A stretch of DNA of 64,000 nt, taken from Rhizocola hellebori (GTDB lineage: Bacteria > Actinomycetota > Actinomycetes > Mycobacteriales > Micromonosporaceae). Positions 31,949 through 41,030 of this stretch are shown here, piece by piece. The stretch covers positions 124,001 to 188,000 of the forward strand of contig NZ_BONY01000001.1 in NCBI RefSeq assembly GCF_016862955.1, written 5' to 3'. Within the stretch, counting starts at the first letter, position 1. Each line of letters starts with the position of its first letter. The notes under the pieces are model-generated. The model was given only the letters and a program-made list of their open reading frames with translations, searched no databases and was not told where the DNA came from. Both the position numbers and the translations under genes were made by a program.

Positions 31949-32375
31949 CGACTGGGTTTTTCGGCACGGCTTCGAAGACCCGCAGGGCAACGGGGCACGG
32001 GTCGGCGATCTGCTTGAGCACGGCCTGATCGTGGTCGAGCCGGGGCAGAGCCTGCGCGTGGCCGCCAAGGCCATGCACGCCAGCGGGCTGACCCACCTGC
32101 CGGTCTCCGCCGCGCAGGCGCCGGTGCGACTGGCCGAGATCGTGGGCACTCTGACCGAGGAAAGCCTTGCCCGGCGGGCGATCCACGGCCGCATCGGCGA
32201 GGACGACGCCGTCGCCGACCATATGGGGCCGCCGCTTCCCATCGTCGGGCGCGGCCAGTACGTGCGCGACATCATCGACACCATTCGTCCCGGCGGCGCG
32301 GCCCTGGTCCTGGATCACGGGCTGCCGTGCGGGGTCATCGGCTGGCGGGAAATAGCCGGAATTGTTTCGGCGTGA
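31905..32375 (+). CDS. C-terminal part of the split cystathionine beta-synthase (CBS domain pair)
   Basis: This 156-residue frame starts with PDSGRGYLSKIFNDDWVFRHGF, the end of the catalytic domain, and continues with a regulatory CBS pair (VVEPGQSLRVAAKAMHASGLTHLP, then GRGQYVRDIIDTIRPGGAALV). It lies one base out of frame with 31025-31948. If translated separately from GTG 31905 it would be a stand-alone domain; a sequencing error or recent mutation in one gene is equally possible. Confidence 0.75.
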   Translation: MPDSGRGYLSKIFNDDWVFRHGFEDPQGNGARVGDLLEHGLIVVEPGQSLRVAAKAMHASGLTHLPVSAAQAPVRLAEIVGTLTEESLARRAIHGRIGEDDAVADHMGPPLPIVGRGQYVRDIIDTIRPGGAALVLDHGLPCGVIGWREIAGIVSA

Positions 32376-32388
32376 ACGGAGTGATGGC

Positions 32389-33552
32389 ATGACGACGCTT
32401 ATCGAGTACGAGGATCCGGCCGAGGGTTTCCGCGGCTGGCTCGCCTACGACGGCATGCAAAGCCCGCTCGCCGCGGGCGGTTGCCGGATGCAGGCCGGCC
32501 TGACCGCTGACGAGCTGGCTGTGCTGGCGGGCAGGATGACGCTCAAGCAGCGGGTGCTCGGCATCAATGTGGACGGTGCCAAATGTGGCATCGACTACGA
32601 CCCGCGCCGCGGCGGCGCGCGGGCCGCGCTGGGCCGGTTCATGGCGTTCATCGCCGACCAGATGCGCACCAGGTTCAGCATGGGGCCCGACATGGGCACC
32701 AAATGGCCTGAGCTGAACCAGCTTGCGGCCCGCGCTGGGCTTCCCTCCATCAAGTACGCGATAAAGCACGCCCAGGGCCTCAGCGACACCGAGTTCTTCG
32801 CCCGCATCGGACGTCTCGACGACCGCGTCGGCCCGCTGACGCTCACCCAGCGCCGGGCCGGGCACGCGCTGGCCCACGCCGCGATCGCCGCCGCTCGCGC
32901 GGCGGGCGTCACCGGCGCTATCACGTGTGCCATGCAGGGCTTCGGCAACCTGGGCCTGGCGGCGGCCTGTTCCCTGGCCGAGGAGGGGGTGATGCTGACC
33001 GCGCTGGCCGACGAGCACGGCTGTGTGGCGCAACAGGACGGGCTCGATGTCGCGGCCATGCTGCGCACCACGCTCGGCGCGCCAGTGCCGCAGCTGCTCA
33101 CCCCGGGCGAACGGTTGGAGTCGGGGGAGCTTTTCCAGCGCCCGGCCGATGTGCTGATCCTGGCCGGCTGCGCGGATGCCATGGGCGACAAGGACACCGC
33201 TTCCGCCGCGTTCGGCAGTGTGGTGGTGGGTGCGAACTGTGGCCTGAGCGAGGCCGCCGAGGACGCCCTGCACCACCGGGGAGTGCTGGTGGTGCCCGAC
33301 TTCATCGGCGGCATCGGCGGATCCGCCTCGATGGAGGCGCTTTTCGGCCCGCCCGAGCCGCCCACCGCCGAACAGGTTCTCGACAACCTGGCCAGGCTCA
33401 TGCGCGAACTCGTCGGCGACCTGATCACCGGCGCCCGCGAAAGCGGCGTCGCACCAAGGACAGCGGCCAAGCAATTGGCGGCCGATGCCCAACCCGATCC
33501 ACACGCCCCACCCTACGGCCAAAGCCGTTACCTGGCATCAACTGTCCATTGA
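32389..33552 (+). CDS. Glutamate/leucine dehydrogenase-family enzyme
   Basis: The 387-residue protein has the amino-acid dehydrogenase core: substrate motif GGCRMQAGLT, catalytic lysine region VDGAKCGIDYDPR, and a Rossmann GxGxxG variant QGFGNLGLAAA in the C-terminal half. Family members interconvert 2-oxo acids and L-amino acids with NAD(P)H. GGAG lies just before the ATG at 32389. In this operon it could aminate the 2-oxo acid handled by the ThDP enzyme; this is inference. Residue choice for substrate cannot be judged without an alignment. Confidence 0.82.
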   Translation: MTTLIEYEDPAEGFRGWLAYDGMQSPLAAGGCRMQAGLTADELAVLAGRMTLKQRVLGINVDGAKCGIDYDPRRGGARAALGRFMAFIADQMRTRFSMGPDMGTKWPELNQLAARAGLPSIKYAIKHAQGLSDTEFFARIGRLDDRVGPLTLTQRRAGHALAHAAIAAARAAGVTGAITCAMQGFGNLGLAAACSLAEEGVMLTALADEHGCVAQQDGLDVAAMLRTTLGAPVPQLLTPGERLESGELFQRPADVLILAGCADAMGDKDTASAAFGSVVVGANCGLSEAAEDALHHRGVLVVPDFIGGIGGSASMEALFGPPEPPTAEQVLDNLARLMRELVGDLITGARESGVAPRTAAKQLAADAQPDPHAPPYGQSRYLASTVH

Positions 33553-33564
33553 GGAGACACCCAA

Positions 33565-34980
33565 ATGACTGGCATAGTCTGCGTCAGCGAATGCACCCAT
33601 AGCCGGGGCCACATCAGCGATTCCCGGTTCTATGGGGACAGATACGCCACGCCCGCGAGCCGGCGGATATTCTGCGACAACTGCCGGCATCAGCGATGGC
33701 TGGATGTCGAGTCGGCGCTGGCGCAGGCCGAGGCCGAGCTGGGTTTGATACCACAATCGATGGCCGACGAGATCAGCGCTTCGGCCCAGCTGGAGCTGAT
33801 CAACCTGGGCCGGGTGGAGGAGGAGATCACCATCAGCGGTCACTCGCTGGTGGGCCTGTTGCGAGTCTTCGAGCGCGCCTGCGGCAAGGCGGCCGGCCAG
33901 TTCATCCACTATGGAGCCACCACCCAGGACATCCAGGACACCGGCCAGGCCCTGGAAATGCGAGATGTCCTGCGGGAGGTCGAACCGGCCCTGCGCGAGA
34001 TCGTCAAGCATCTGGCGAACCTGGCCGAGGAGCATGCCGAGACGATGGCGCTGGGGCGCACGCACGCGCAGCCCGCGCTGCCCATGGGTTTCGGGCTGAA
34101 GCTGGCCAGCTGGGTCGATGAGCTCAACCGCCACTTCGACCGGATTGAACAGGCCCGTGAGCGGATCCTGGTGGCGCAGCTGTTCGGCGGCGCCGGAACC
34201 ATGGCCGGTTTCGGCGTGCGCGGGCCGGAGCTTCTGGAGCGGTTCGCTTCCCGTCTCGGCTTGAAGGCGCCCACGATGGGCTGGCATGTGGCCCGCGACC
34301 GGGTGGTGGAGTTCGTCTCGCTGCTAGCCATGATCACTGGGAGCCTGGGCCGGATCGCCGATGAGATCCGCATCCTGTCCCGGCCCGAGTTCGGTGAGCT
34401 GGAGGAGGCGTGGAAGGCCGGCAAGGTGGGCAGCAGCACCATGCCGCACAAGCGAAACCCGGAACGCTGCGAGCAGGTGGTGGTCATGGCCCGGCTGGCC
34501 GCGGCTCAGGTGGGGCTGGCGTTGACCGGCATGATAGGCGACCACGAAAGGGATTCCCGTGCGCTGCGAATCGAATGGGCCTGTGTGCCCGACGTCGCCC
34601 ACTACTGCCTTTCCGCCTGCGCGATGGTGAAGGAGAGTGTGGCCACCCTGATCGTGCACCCGGAGCGGCTCGCCGAGAACGTGGCCGCGGTCACCAATCA
34701 GGTGATGTCCGAGCGGCTGATGCTGACCCTGGGCGAGGGCGTGGGCAAGCAGCGGGCGCACGAGATCGTCTACGACATGACCCAGCAGTCCATCGAGGAG
34801 GGCGTGGACATCCACGAAATCATCGACCACAACGAGGAGGTCAAGGACCAGCTCGACGACGAGGAGCTGGCTACGGTCTTCAACCCGCTCACCTATCTCG
34901 GCTCGTCGGCCGAGCTTACGACGCGCACGGTGGCCGAGGCGCGCAAGCGCCTCGACGAGGACCGGCCGGAGGTCGACTGA
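33565..34980 (+). CDS. Adenylosuccinate lyase / aspartase superfamily lyase
   Basis: The 471-residue protein has the three conserved blocks of the superfamily: HYGATTQDIQDTG, TMALGRTHAQPALP and the signature GSSTMPHKRNPERCE with its flexible catalytic serine loop. These enzymes eliminate fumarate from N-succinyl compounds, or catalyse related eliminations. The about 20 residues before SRFYGDRYATP form an unusual Cys/His-containing extension. Purine-pathway function is unlikely in this context; relatives act in hydrazine (FzmR-type) and nitrite (CreD-type) formation, so a role in nitrogen delivery is worth considering. Confidence 0.85.
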   Translation: MTGIVCVSECTHSRGHISDSRFYGDRYATPASRRIFCDNCRHQRWLDVESALAQAEAELGLIPQSMADEISASAQLELINLGRVEEEITISGHSLVGLLRVFERACGKAAGQFIHYGATTQDIQDTGQALEMRDVLREVEPALREIVKHLANLAEEHAETMALGRTHAQPALPMGFGLKLASWVDELNRHFDRIEQARERILVAQLFGGAGTMAGFGVRGPELLERFASRLGLKAPTMGWHVARDRVVEFVSLLAMITGSLGRIADEIRILSRPEFGELEEAWKAGKVGSSTMPHKRNPERCEQVVVMARLAAAQVGLALTGMIGDHERDSRALRIEWACVPDVAHYCLSACAMVKESVATLIVHPERLAENVAAVTNQVMSERLMLTLGEGVGKQRAHEIVYDMTQQSIEEGVDIHEIIDHNEEVKDQLDDEELATVFNPLTYLGSSAELTTRTVAEARKRLDEDRPEVD

Positions 34981-34991
34981 TGCGCAGGCTT

Positions 34992-35735
34992 TCAGCCGCG
35001 TCCGAGTTGCGCGCCGCCGTTGATCTGGATGATCTGGCCGGTAAGGAAACCCGCTTGTGGGCTGCACAGGTGGGCGACGGTGGCCGCGACCTCCTCGACC
35101 TCGCCGCCGCGGTTCATCGGGTTCTGCGCGGCCCGTCCGGCGTGGAATTCCGGGTTCATCCGCGCGCCGTAGAATTCGGTCGCCGGGATGTATCCGGGGG
35201 CCACCGCGTTGACCGTAATCCCTTGCGGCGCAAGCTGAGTGGCAAGGTCGTAGACCCAGGGGTGCAGGGCCGCCTTGGCCCCGCCATAGGTCGCCGGGCC
35301 GCGCAGCGCCGCGATCGACGTCACCGCGATGATGCGCCCGCCGGGACGGGCCATCAGCGGCAGCAGCGCGTGGGTCAGCAACACGGTGGGCAAAATGTTG
35401 CCCTCCAGGTTGTCCAGCCAGGTCTGGCGGACACCGGCCAGGTCCTGCGCGGCCTGCGCGGCGAAGTTGCCGCCCGCGTTGTTCACCAGAACATCAATTT
35501 TCTGGGTACGGAGCTCGGCCGCCACCCGTTGCACTTCCTGCACCGAACACAGGTCCCCGCTGATCGCCCGGACAAGCTTGGCCCGCACAAGCTCATTGAC
35601 GGTGTCGACCGTCTCCGCAAGCGGCTCCGGGCGGCGGCCCACGACGACGACTTCTACTGCTTCGGCGGCGAGGGCGGCGGTGATGGCACGCCCAATCCCT
35701 GTCCCGCCTCCGGAAACAACGGCAAATCGAGGCAT
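34992..35735 (-). CDS. Short-chain dehydrogenase/reductase (FabG-like)
   Basis: The 247-residue SDR shows the cofactor motif SGGGTGIGRAI, the NNAGG strand, catalytic SIAALRGPATYGGAKAAL (Ser, Tyr, Lys) and the GYIPATEF loop. It reduces a carbonyl or oxidises an alcohol with NAD(P)H. It could provide the ketoreductase missing from the PKS. It is the only gene in this stretch on the minus strand, convergent with the lyase and divergent from the antiporter. ATG at 35735 matches the normal SDR start; an upstream GTG at 35771 is open. Confidence 0.88.
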   Translation of the reverse strand: MPRFAVVSGGGTGIGRAITAALAAEAVEVVVVGRRPEPLAETVDTVNELVRAKLVRAISGDLCSVQEVQRVAAELRTQKIDVLVNNAGGNFAAQAAQDLAGVRQTWLDNLEGNILPTVLLTHALLPLMARPGGRIIAVTSIAALRGPATYGGAKAALHPWVYDLATQLAPQGITVNAVAPGYIPATEFYGARMNPEFHAGRAAQNPMNRGGEVEEVAATVAHLCSPQAGFLTGQIIQINGGAQLGRG

Positions 35736-35788
35736 GTGCCGGTCTACCCCGGCCGTGCGGCGACCAAACACCTTGGTGGTGACCTGTG

Positions 35789-37186
35789 ATGCGGCGGTTC
35801 CTCAGCGTCTATCTGCTCACCGTGGCGGTGCCGGCCGGGCTGGCCATCTTCGCCGTGGCAATGCTCGCCAACGGCTCTTCCTCCGGCGGCGCTGAAAACA
35901 CGTCCGGGCAAGGCGGAAGTCAGCTGGTCTACCGTCTGCTCATCGCGACAGCGATCGTGGTGGCCCTGGCCGCGGCCGCCGGTGCCCTGGCCCGAAAGCT
36001 GCGCCAGCCACCCGTCATCGGCGAGATGGCGGCCGGGCTGGTGCTCGGGCCCTCGGTGCTGGGCTGGATCGCGCCTGACGAACAGCGCTGGCTTTTCCCG
36101 CAGTTCATCATGCCGCACCTGAACACCTTCGCTCAGTTCGGCGTCGTCTTCTTCATGTTCCTGGTCGGCGCGGAACTGGCCCCGCGCACCCTGATGGCCA
36201 GCGGCGCCAAGGCGGTGGTGATCGGGCACGCCTCGATCGCCCTGCCGCTGCTGGCCGGGGTCGGCGTGGGCTGGTGGCTCTACACCGTCTTCCCGCCCGC
36301 CACCGACCCCGGCCTGCTCCCCTTCGTGCTGTTCATCGGGGTGGCCTTCGCCATCACCGCTTTCCCAGTGCTGGCAAGGATTCTCACCGACCTCAAGCTG
36401 CTGCGCACCCCGGTCGGCACCACCGGGATAGCCGCCGCCGGGATAGGCGACGTCACCGCCTGGTGCCTGCTGGCCGCCGTGGTGGCCATCGTGCGAGGCA
36501 CCTCGATGATCTCCGCGGTGATCGCCGTGCTGCTGGTGCTCGTCTTCGGCGCGGTCATGTTCTTCGCCGTCCGGCCCGCGCTGACCTGGGTCCTGCATCG
36601 TGCCGAAACCCGTGCCACGCCCAGGTTTCCCATCTTCGCCGGCCTCATCACGCTGGTGCTGGCGGCGGCGCTGGCCACCGAACAGATCGGGGTGCACCCC
36701 ATCTTAGGCGCTTTCGCCGCCGGGGTCGTCATGCCGCGCGGCTCACGCCTGGTCACCGAGCTCACCAACAAGATTGAAGGCATCACCATCTGGTTCATGC
36801 TGCCCATCTTCTTCGTCGTGGTCGGCCTCAACACCAAACTGGCGTCGCTTAGCGGTGGCCTGCAATGGCTGGCCTGTGGCTTGATCACGGCGGTGGCCAT
36901 CGCCACCAAATTCCTTGGCACCGGAATCGCCGCCCGGGCAACGGGTTCGCCGCTTCGCGACTCGGTCGCCCTGGGCGTGATGATGAACTGCCGTGGGCTG
37001 ACCGAGCTGGTCGTGCTCACGGTCGGTCTCCAGCTCGGGGTGCTCAGCCCGGCGCTGTTCGCGATGTTCGTCATCATGGCCCTGCTCACCACCGCGATGA
37101 CCGGCCCGTTGCTGCGATCCACGATGCCTACCGCACCTGTCCAATCCGATCGAAAGGCGAGTCAACATGATCCAGCCTTGCTCTGA
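35789..37186 (+). CDS. CPA2-type cation/proton antiporter
   Basis: The 465-residue protein has about 12 membrane helices with the Kef/NapA core, including RQPPVIGEMAAGLVLGPSVLG, GVAFAITAFPVLARIL and GIGDVTAWCLLA (the conserved Asp). It exchanges Na+ or K+ for H+. The gene overlaps cysD by 20 bp, so it is co-transcribed with sulfate activation. Such antiporters occur in natural product clusters as self-protection or ion homeostasis genes. Confidence 0.88.
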   Translation: MRRFLSVYLLTVAVPAGLAIFAVAMLANGSSSGGAENTSGQGGSQLVYRLLIATAIVVALAAAAGALARKLRQPPVIGEMAAGLVLGPSVLGWIAPDEQRWLFPQFIMPHLNTFAQFGVVFFMFLVGAELAPRTLMASGAKAVVIGHASIALPLLAGVGVGWWLYTVFPPATDPGLLPFVLFIGVAFAITAFPVLARILTDLKLLRTPVGTTGIAAAGIGDVTAWCLLAAVVAIVRGTSMISAVIAVLLVLVFGAVMFFAVRPALTWVLHRAETRATPRFPIFAGLITLVLAAALATEQIGVHPILGAFAAGVVMPRGSRLVTELTNKIEGITIWFMLPIFFVVVGLNTKLASLSGGLQWLACGLITAVAIATKFLGTGIAARATGSPLRDSVALGVMMNCRGLTELVVLTVGLQLGVLSPALFAMFVIMALLTTAMTGPLLRSTMPTAPVQSDRKASQHDPALL

Positions 37187-38084
37187 AATCCCGGTGACCG
37201 ATCAGCTCGAAGCGCTCGAAGCCGAGGCGATCTTCATCATTCGCGAGGTCGTCGCCGAAGCACAACGCCCCGTGCTGCTTTTCTCGGGCGGCAAGGATTC
37301 CATCGTGCTGCTTCGCCTGGCCGAGAAGGCATTCGCCCCCGCCAAGGTGCCGTTTCCGCTGATGCACGTGGACACCGGCCACAACTTCCCCGAGGTTCTG
37401 GAGTTTCGTGACCGGCGGGTGGCCGAGCTGGAGGCACAGCTCGTCATCGGCGATGTGCAGGCGGCCATCGACGAAGGTTTCGTCGTCGAGCCACCGTCGG
37501 GCATGCGCAACCCGATCCAGACCCCGGTGCTGTTGCGCACCGCCGAGGAGCATCAGTTCGATGCGCTGTTCGGCGGGGCCCGCCGCGACGAAGAGAAGGC
37601 GCGCGCCAAGGAACGCGTGTTCAGCTTCCGCGACGACTTCGGCCAGTGGGATCCCAAGAACCAGCGGCCCGAGCTGTGGTCGCTCTACAACACCCGGGTT
37701 CAGCCGGGCGAGTCGCTGCGGGTCTTCCCGCTGTCCAACTGGACCGAGCTTGACGTCTGGCAGTACATCGAGCGCGAGAAGATCGACCTCCCCTCGCTCT
37801 ACTTCGCCCACCACCGCACCGTGGTCGACCGCGACGGGCTGCTCTACGGGCTGCATCCGGCCCTTCGGGTCAGCGACGACGAGGAACAGTTCGACGCCAT
37901 GGTGCGCTATCGCACCGTCGGGGACGCCTCCTGTACGGCGGCCGTGCGCTCGGATGCCTACGACGTGTCCAGCGTGATCGCGGAGCTGACCCTGACCCGC
38001 ATCACCGAGCGCGGCGCCACCCGCGGTGACGACAAGGTCAGCGAGGCGGCTATGGAGGATCGCAAGCGGGAAGGGTACTTCTAA
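37167..38084 (+). CDS. cysD: Sulfate adenylyltransferase small subunit CysD
   Basis: The 305-residue PAPS-reductase-fold enzyme has the PP-loop LLFSGGKDSIVLL, MHVDTGHNFPEVLEFRD and the GGARRDEEKARAKER loop, ending KREGYF as CysD does. With the GTPase CysN it makes APS from sulfate and ATP. Spacing to cysN is 1 bp. A copy inside the cluster, with a sulfotransferase 10 kb upstream, points to a dedicated supply of activated sulfate. Confidence 0.95.
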   Translation: MIQPCSEIPVTDQLEALEAEAIFIIREVVAEAQRPVLLFSGGKDSIVLLRLAEKAFAPAKVPFPLMHVDTGHNFPEVLEFRDRRVAELEAQLVIGDVQAAIDEGFVVEPPSGMRNPIQTPVLLRTAEEHQFDALFGGARRDEEKARAKERVFSFRDDFGQWDPKNQRPELWSLYNTRVQPGESLRVFPLSNWTELDVWQYIEREKIDLPSLYFAHHRTVVDRDGLLYGLHPALRVSDDEEQFDAMVRYRTVGDASCTAAVRSDAYDVSSVIAELTLTRITERGATRGDDKVSEAAMEDRKREGYF

Positions 38085-38085
38085 A

Positions 38086-39336
38086 ATGACAATGCTCCCA
38101 AAGATGCAAATGCTACGTCTGGCCACAGCGGGCTCGGTCGATGACGGCAAGTCGACGCTCATCGGCCGCCTGCTCTACGACTCCAAAGCCATCTTCGACG
38201 ACCAGCTCTCGGCGGTCGAGGCGGCCTCGGCCGCGTCCAACGACGACTACACCAACCTCGCGTTGCTCACCGACGGGCTGCGCGCCGAACGCGAGCAGGG
38301 CATCACCATCGACGTGGCGTACCGCTACTTCTCCACGCCCGCCCGCAAGTTCATCATCGCCGACACCCCGGGCCACCTTCAGTACACCCGCAACATGGTG
38401 ACCGGGGCGTCCACCGCGGATGTGGCCGTGATTCTGGTCGACGCCCGCAAGGGCGTGCTGGAACAGAGCCGCCGCCACGCCTACCTCTGCTCGCTGCTGC
38501 GCGTGCCGCACATGGTGTTGTGCGTCAACAAGATGGACCTCGTCGACTGGTCGGCCGACGTGTTCACCGTCATCTCCACCGAGTTTCGCACCTTCGCCGA
38601 ATCCCTGGACCTGTCCAGCCTGACCACCGTTCCCGTCTCCGCCCTCAACGGGGACAACATCGTCGCCGGTTCCGGCAACGCGCCCTGGTACACCGGCGAG
38701 CCCTTGCTGCCCTACCTTGAAAGCACCGCGTTCGCAGGCCCCGACGCCTGCGCCGCCGGCCGGCTGCCGATCCAGCACGTCATCCGCCACGACACCGGAG
38801 TGCGCTACGCCGGCCAGATCGCCTCCGGCGAGCTGCGCCCCGGCCAGCAGGTCACGGTGCTCCCGTCGGGCGCCCAATCCTGCATCGCCGCCATCCACAC
38901 CGCTGACGGCCCGCGCGACTTCGCCCGTGCCCCGCTTTCGGTCGCCATCGAGCTTTCCGACGACATCGAGCTGCACCGCGGGGACATGATCTGCACCGGT
39001 CCCGACTCCCCCAGCGTCACCCAGGACATCGACGCCACCATCTGCTGGATGGACGAAAACGCCGCGCTGACAACGGAATCCGAGTACACCATCAAACACA
39101 CCACCCGTACCGGGACCGCCACCGTCACCGACCTGGTGCACCGCATCGACGTCAACGACCTGGGCGCCACCACCGCGGCCGATGAGCTCACCCTCAACGA
39201 GATCGGCCGGGTTCGCCTGCACACCTCTATCCCGCTCGTGTGCGACAGCTACCGCGACAACCGAGCCACCGGAGGTTTCATCCTCATCGAAAACGAATCC
39301 AACCGCACCGTCGCCGGCGGCATCATCACTTGCTAG
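38086..39336 (+). CDS. cysN: Sulfate adenylyltransferase large subunit CysN (GTPase)
   Basis: The 416-residue translation-factor-type GTPase has G1 GSVDDGKSTLIGR, G2 REQGITIDVAYR, G3 DTPGHLQYTRNM and G4 NKMDL. It lacks the C-terminal APS-kinase (CysC) domain seen in some actinobacterial fusions, and no cysC occurs in the window, so PAPS must be completed elsewhere. It follows cysD by 1 bp and ends the operon. Confidence 0.94.
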   Translation: MTMLPKMQMLRLATAGSVDDGKSTLIGRLLYDSKAIFDDQLSAVEAASAASNDDYTNLALLTDGLRAEREQGITIDVAYRYFSTPARKFIIADTPGHLQYTRNMVTGASTADVAVILVDARKGVLEQSRRHAYLCSLLRVPHMVLCVNKMDLVDWSADVFTVISTEFRTFAESLDLSSLTTVPVSALNGDNIVAGSGNAPWYTGEPLLPYLESTAFAGPDACAAGRLPIQHVIRHDTGVRYAGQIASGELRPGQQVTVLPSGAQSCIAAIHTADGPRDFARAPLSVAIELSDDIELHRGDMICTGPDSPSVTQDIDATICWMDENAALTTESEYTIKHTTRTGTATVTDLVHRIDVNDLGATTAADELTLNEIGRVRLHTSIPLVCDSYRDNRATGGFILIENESNRTVAGGIITC

Positions 39337-39411
39337 GGGGTACAAATGTCCTGTCCAACTCCGGATCGGTGACTCTGAACGCCACGGTCCCGCGCACCTA
39401 CCGTTTGGGTC

Positions 39412-40302
39412 ATGACACAAGCGGTAAGGCTGGCCGGGGTCGCCAAGACCTACGGCCCGGTGCGGGCGGTGGACGGGATAGATCTTTCGATCGGCCGGGG
39501 CGAGACCGTGGCGCTGCTCGGCCCCAACGGGGCCGGTAAGTCGACCACCATCAACATGCTTCTCGGCCTGGCCGAGCCCGGCGAAGGCGTCATCGAGGTC
39601 TTCGGCCGCAGCCCGCACGAGGCCGTGCAGGCGGGCAAGGTGGGCGCCATGTTGCAGGAGTCGGGGTTCGCCGCCAACGCGAGGGTGATCGAAATCATCG
39701 AGCTGGCCCGCGCCCTGTACAAGCACCCGCTGCCCACGGCCGAGGTGCTGGCCACAGCCGAGCTGACCGAGGTGGCCCGGCGCCGGGTGGACAAGCTCTC
39801 CGGCGGGCAGACCCAGCGCATCCGCTTCGCCTTCGCCCTGGCCGGAAACCCCGAGCTGCTCCTGCTCGATGAGCCGACAGTGGCCATGGACGTGGAAAGC
39901 CGCCAATCGTTCTGGGCCGCGATGCGCAGGTTCACCGCGACCGGGCGCACAGTGCTGTTCGCCACTCACTACCTCGCCGAGGCCGACGATTACGCCGATC
40001 GGGTCGTGGTGATGGCCCACGGCAAGGTGATCGCCGACGGCAGCGGCTCGGAGATCAAGAAGATGGCCGGCGGCCGGACGATGAGCTTCCGGCTCAACGG
40101 CACCGGCGACGGCCTGGCCGATCTTCCCGGCGTGACCGCGGTCGAGGTCCGCGGCGACCGCATCCTGCTGCGCTGCGACGACTCCGACGCGGCGGTACAG
40201 GCCTTGATCCACAGCGGGCGGGCCTATCGTGACCTGGAGATAACCGGCGCCGGACTCGAGGCGGCCTTCCTCACCCTGACCTCAGCCAACGGCAAGGAGT
40301 GA
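39412..40302 (+). CDS. ABC-2 type exporter ATP-binding protein
   Basis: The 296-residue ATPase has Walker A GPNGAGKSTT, signature LSGGQTQRIRF, Walker B LLLLDEPTVAMD and the H-loop FATHYLAEADDYAD, then a short C-terminal regulatory domain. It pairs with the permease that starts 5 bp after its stop. DrrA-like systems export lipophilic products or antibiotics. Adjacent two-component genes probably control it. Confidence 0.93.
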   Translation: MTQAVRLAGVAKTYGPVRAVDGIDLSIGRGETVALLGPNGAGKSTTINMLLGLAEPGEGVIEVFGRSPHEAVQAGKVGAMLQESGFAANARVIEIIELARALYKHPLPTAEVLATAELTEVARRRVDKLSGGQTQRIRFAFALAGNPELLLLDEPTVAMDVESRQSFWAAMRRFTATGRTVLFATHYLAEADDYADRVVVMAHGKVIADGSGSEIKKMAGGRTMSFRLNGTGDGLADLPGVTAVEVRGDRILLRCDDSDAAVQALIHSGRAYRDLEITGAGLEAAFLTLTSANGKE

Positions 40303-40307
40303 TCGAC

Positions 40308-41030
40308 ATGTTGGCTTTCCTGAAGTTCGAGGCACGCCGGTTGCTGCGCGAGCCGCGGGCCATCGTGCTCACCCTGGTGCTGCCGGTGCTCGTCTACACG
40401 ATCAGCTCCGGCAATCAAGGCGATGTCGGCGGCCTCGACGTAGCGGCCTACCTGATGGTGAGCATGGCCGCCTACGGTGTACTCGTGGGTGTGATGACCG
40501 TCGGCATCTCGGTTTCCCAGGAACGCGCCTCCGGCTGGCTGCGCCAGCTGCGAATCACCCCGCTGTCCCCCGGAAAAGTGGTGGTGAGCAAGGCATTGCT
40601 CGGCTCGCTGCTGGCCGTGCCGGTCGTCCTCGCGGTCGGCGTCACCGCGGTCGCCTCGCACGGGGTTTCCCTGGGCATCGACCGCTGGGCGGCCCTGATC
40701 GGCCTGCTCTGGCTGGGCAGCCTGCCCTTCGCCGCGCTCGGGCTGGCGCTGGGCTTCTCGCTTCCCCCGCAGCTGACCCAGCCGGTGAGCATGCTGGGCG
40801 TGTTCGGGCTATCGTTCCTGGGCGGCCTGTTCGTGCCGACCGAGGTGATGCCCAAGGCGCTTGCCCAGATCTCGGGCTGGCTGCCCAGCAACCGCTACGC
40901 CGAGCTTGGCCGTTCGATCGTCCTGCATCACGCCCCGCCCGCGCGCGGCGTCCTCATCCTGGCCGGCTGGGCGGTAATCTTCGCGCTCCTGGCCATGACC
41001 GCCTATCGCCGATCGGCCGCGGCGAAATGA
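40308..41030 (+). CDS. ABC-2 type exporter permease
   Basis: The 240-residue protein has six membrane segments, with the ABC-2 motif SGWLRQLRITPLSPGKVVVSK in the coupling region and GLFVPTEVMPKALAQISGWLP near the end. ATG at 40308 is preferred for its AGGAG 10 nt upstream; a GTG at 40299 overlaps the ATPase stop. With 39412-40302 it forms an exporter. Confidence 0.9.
   Translation: MLAFLKFEARRLLREPRAIVLTLVLPVLVYTISSGNQGDVGGLDVAAYLMVSMAAYGVLVGVMTVGISVSQERASGWLRQLRITPLSPGKVVVSKALLGSLLAVPVVLAVGVTAVASHGVSLGIDRWAALIGLLWLGSLPFAALGLALGFSLPPQLTQPVSMLGVFGLSFLGGLFVPTEVMPKALAQISGWLPSNRYAELGRSIVLHHAPPARGVLILAGWAVIFALLAMTAYRRSAAAK

Noticed and set aside
33565-34980. Housekeeping purB adenylosuccinate lyase
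   Set aside because: It has the superfamily signature, but sits in a SARP-driven operon far from purine genes and carries an N-terminal Cys/His extension.
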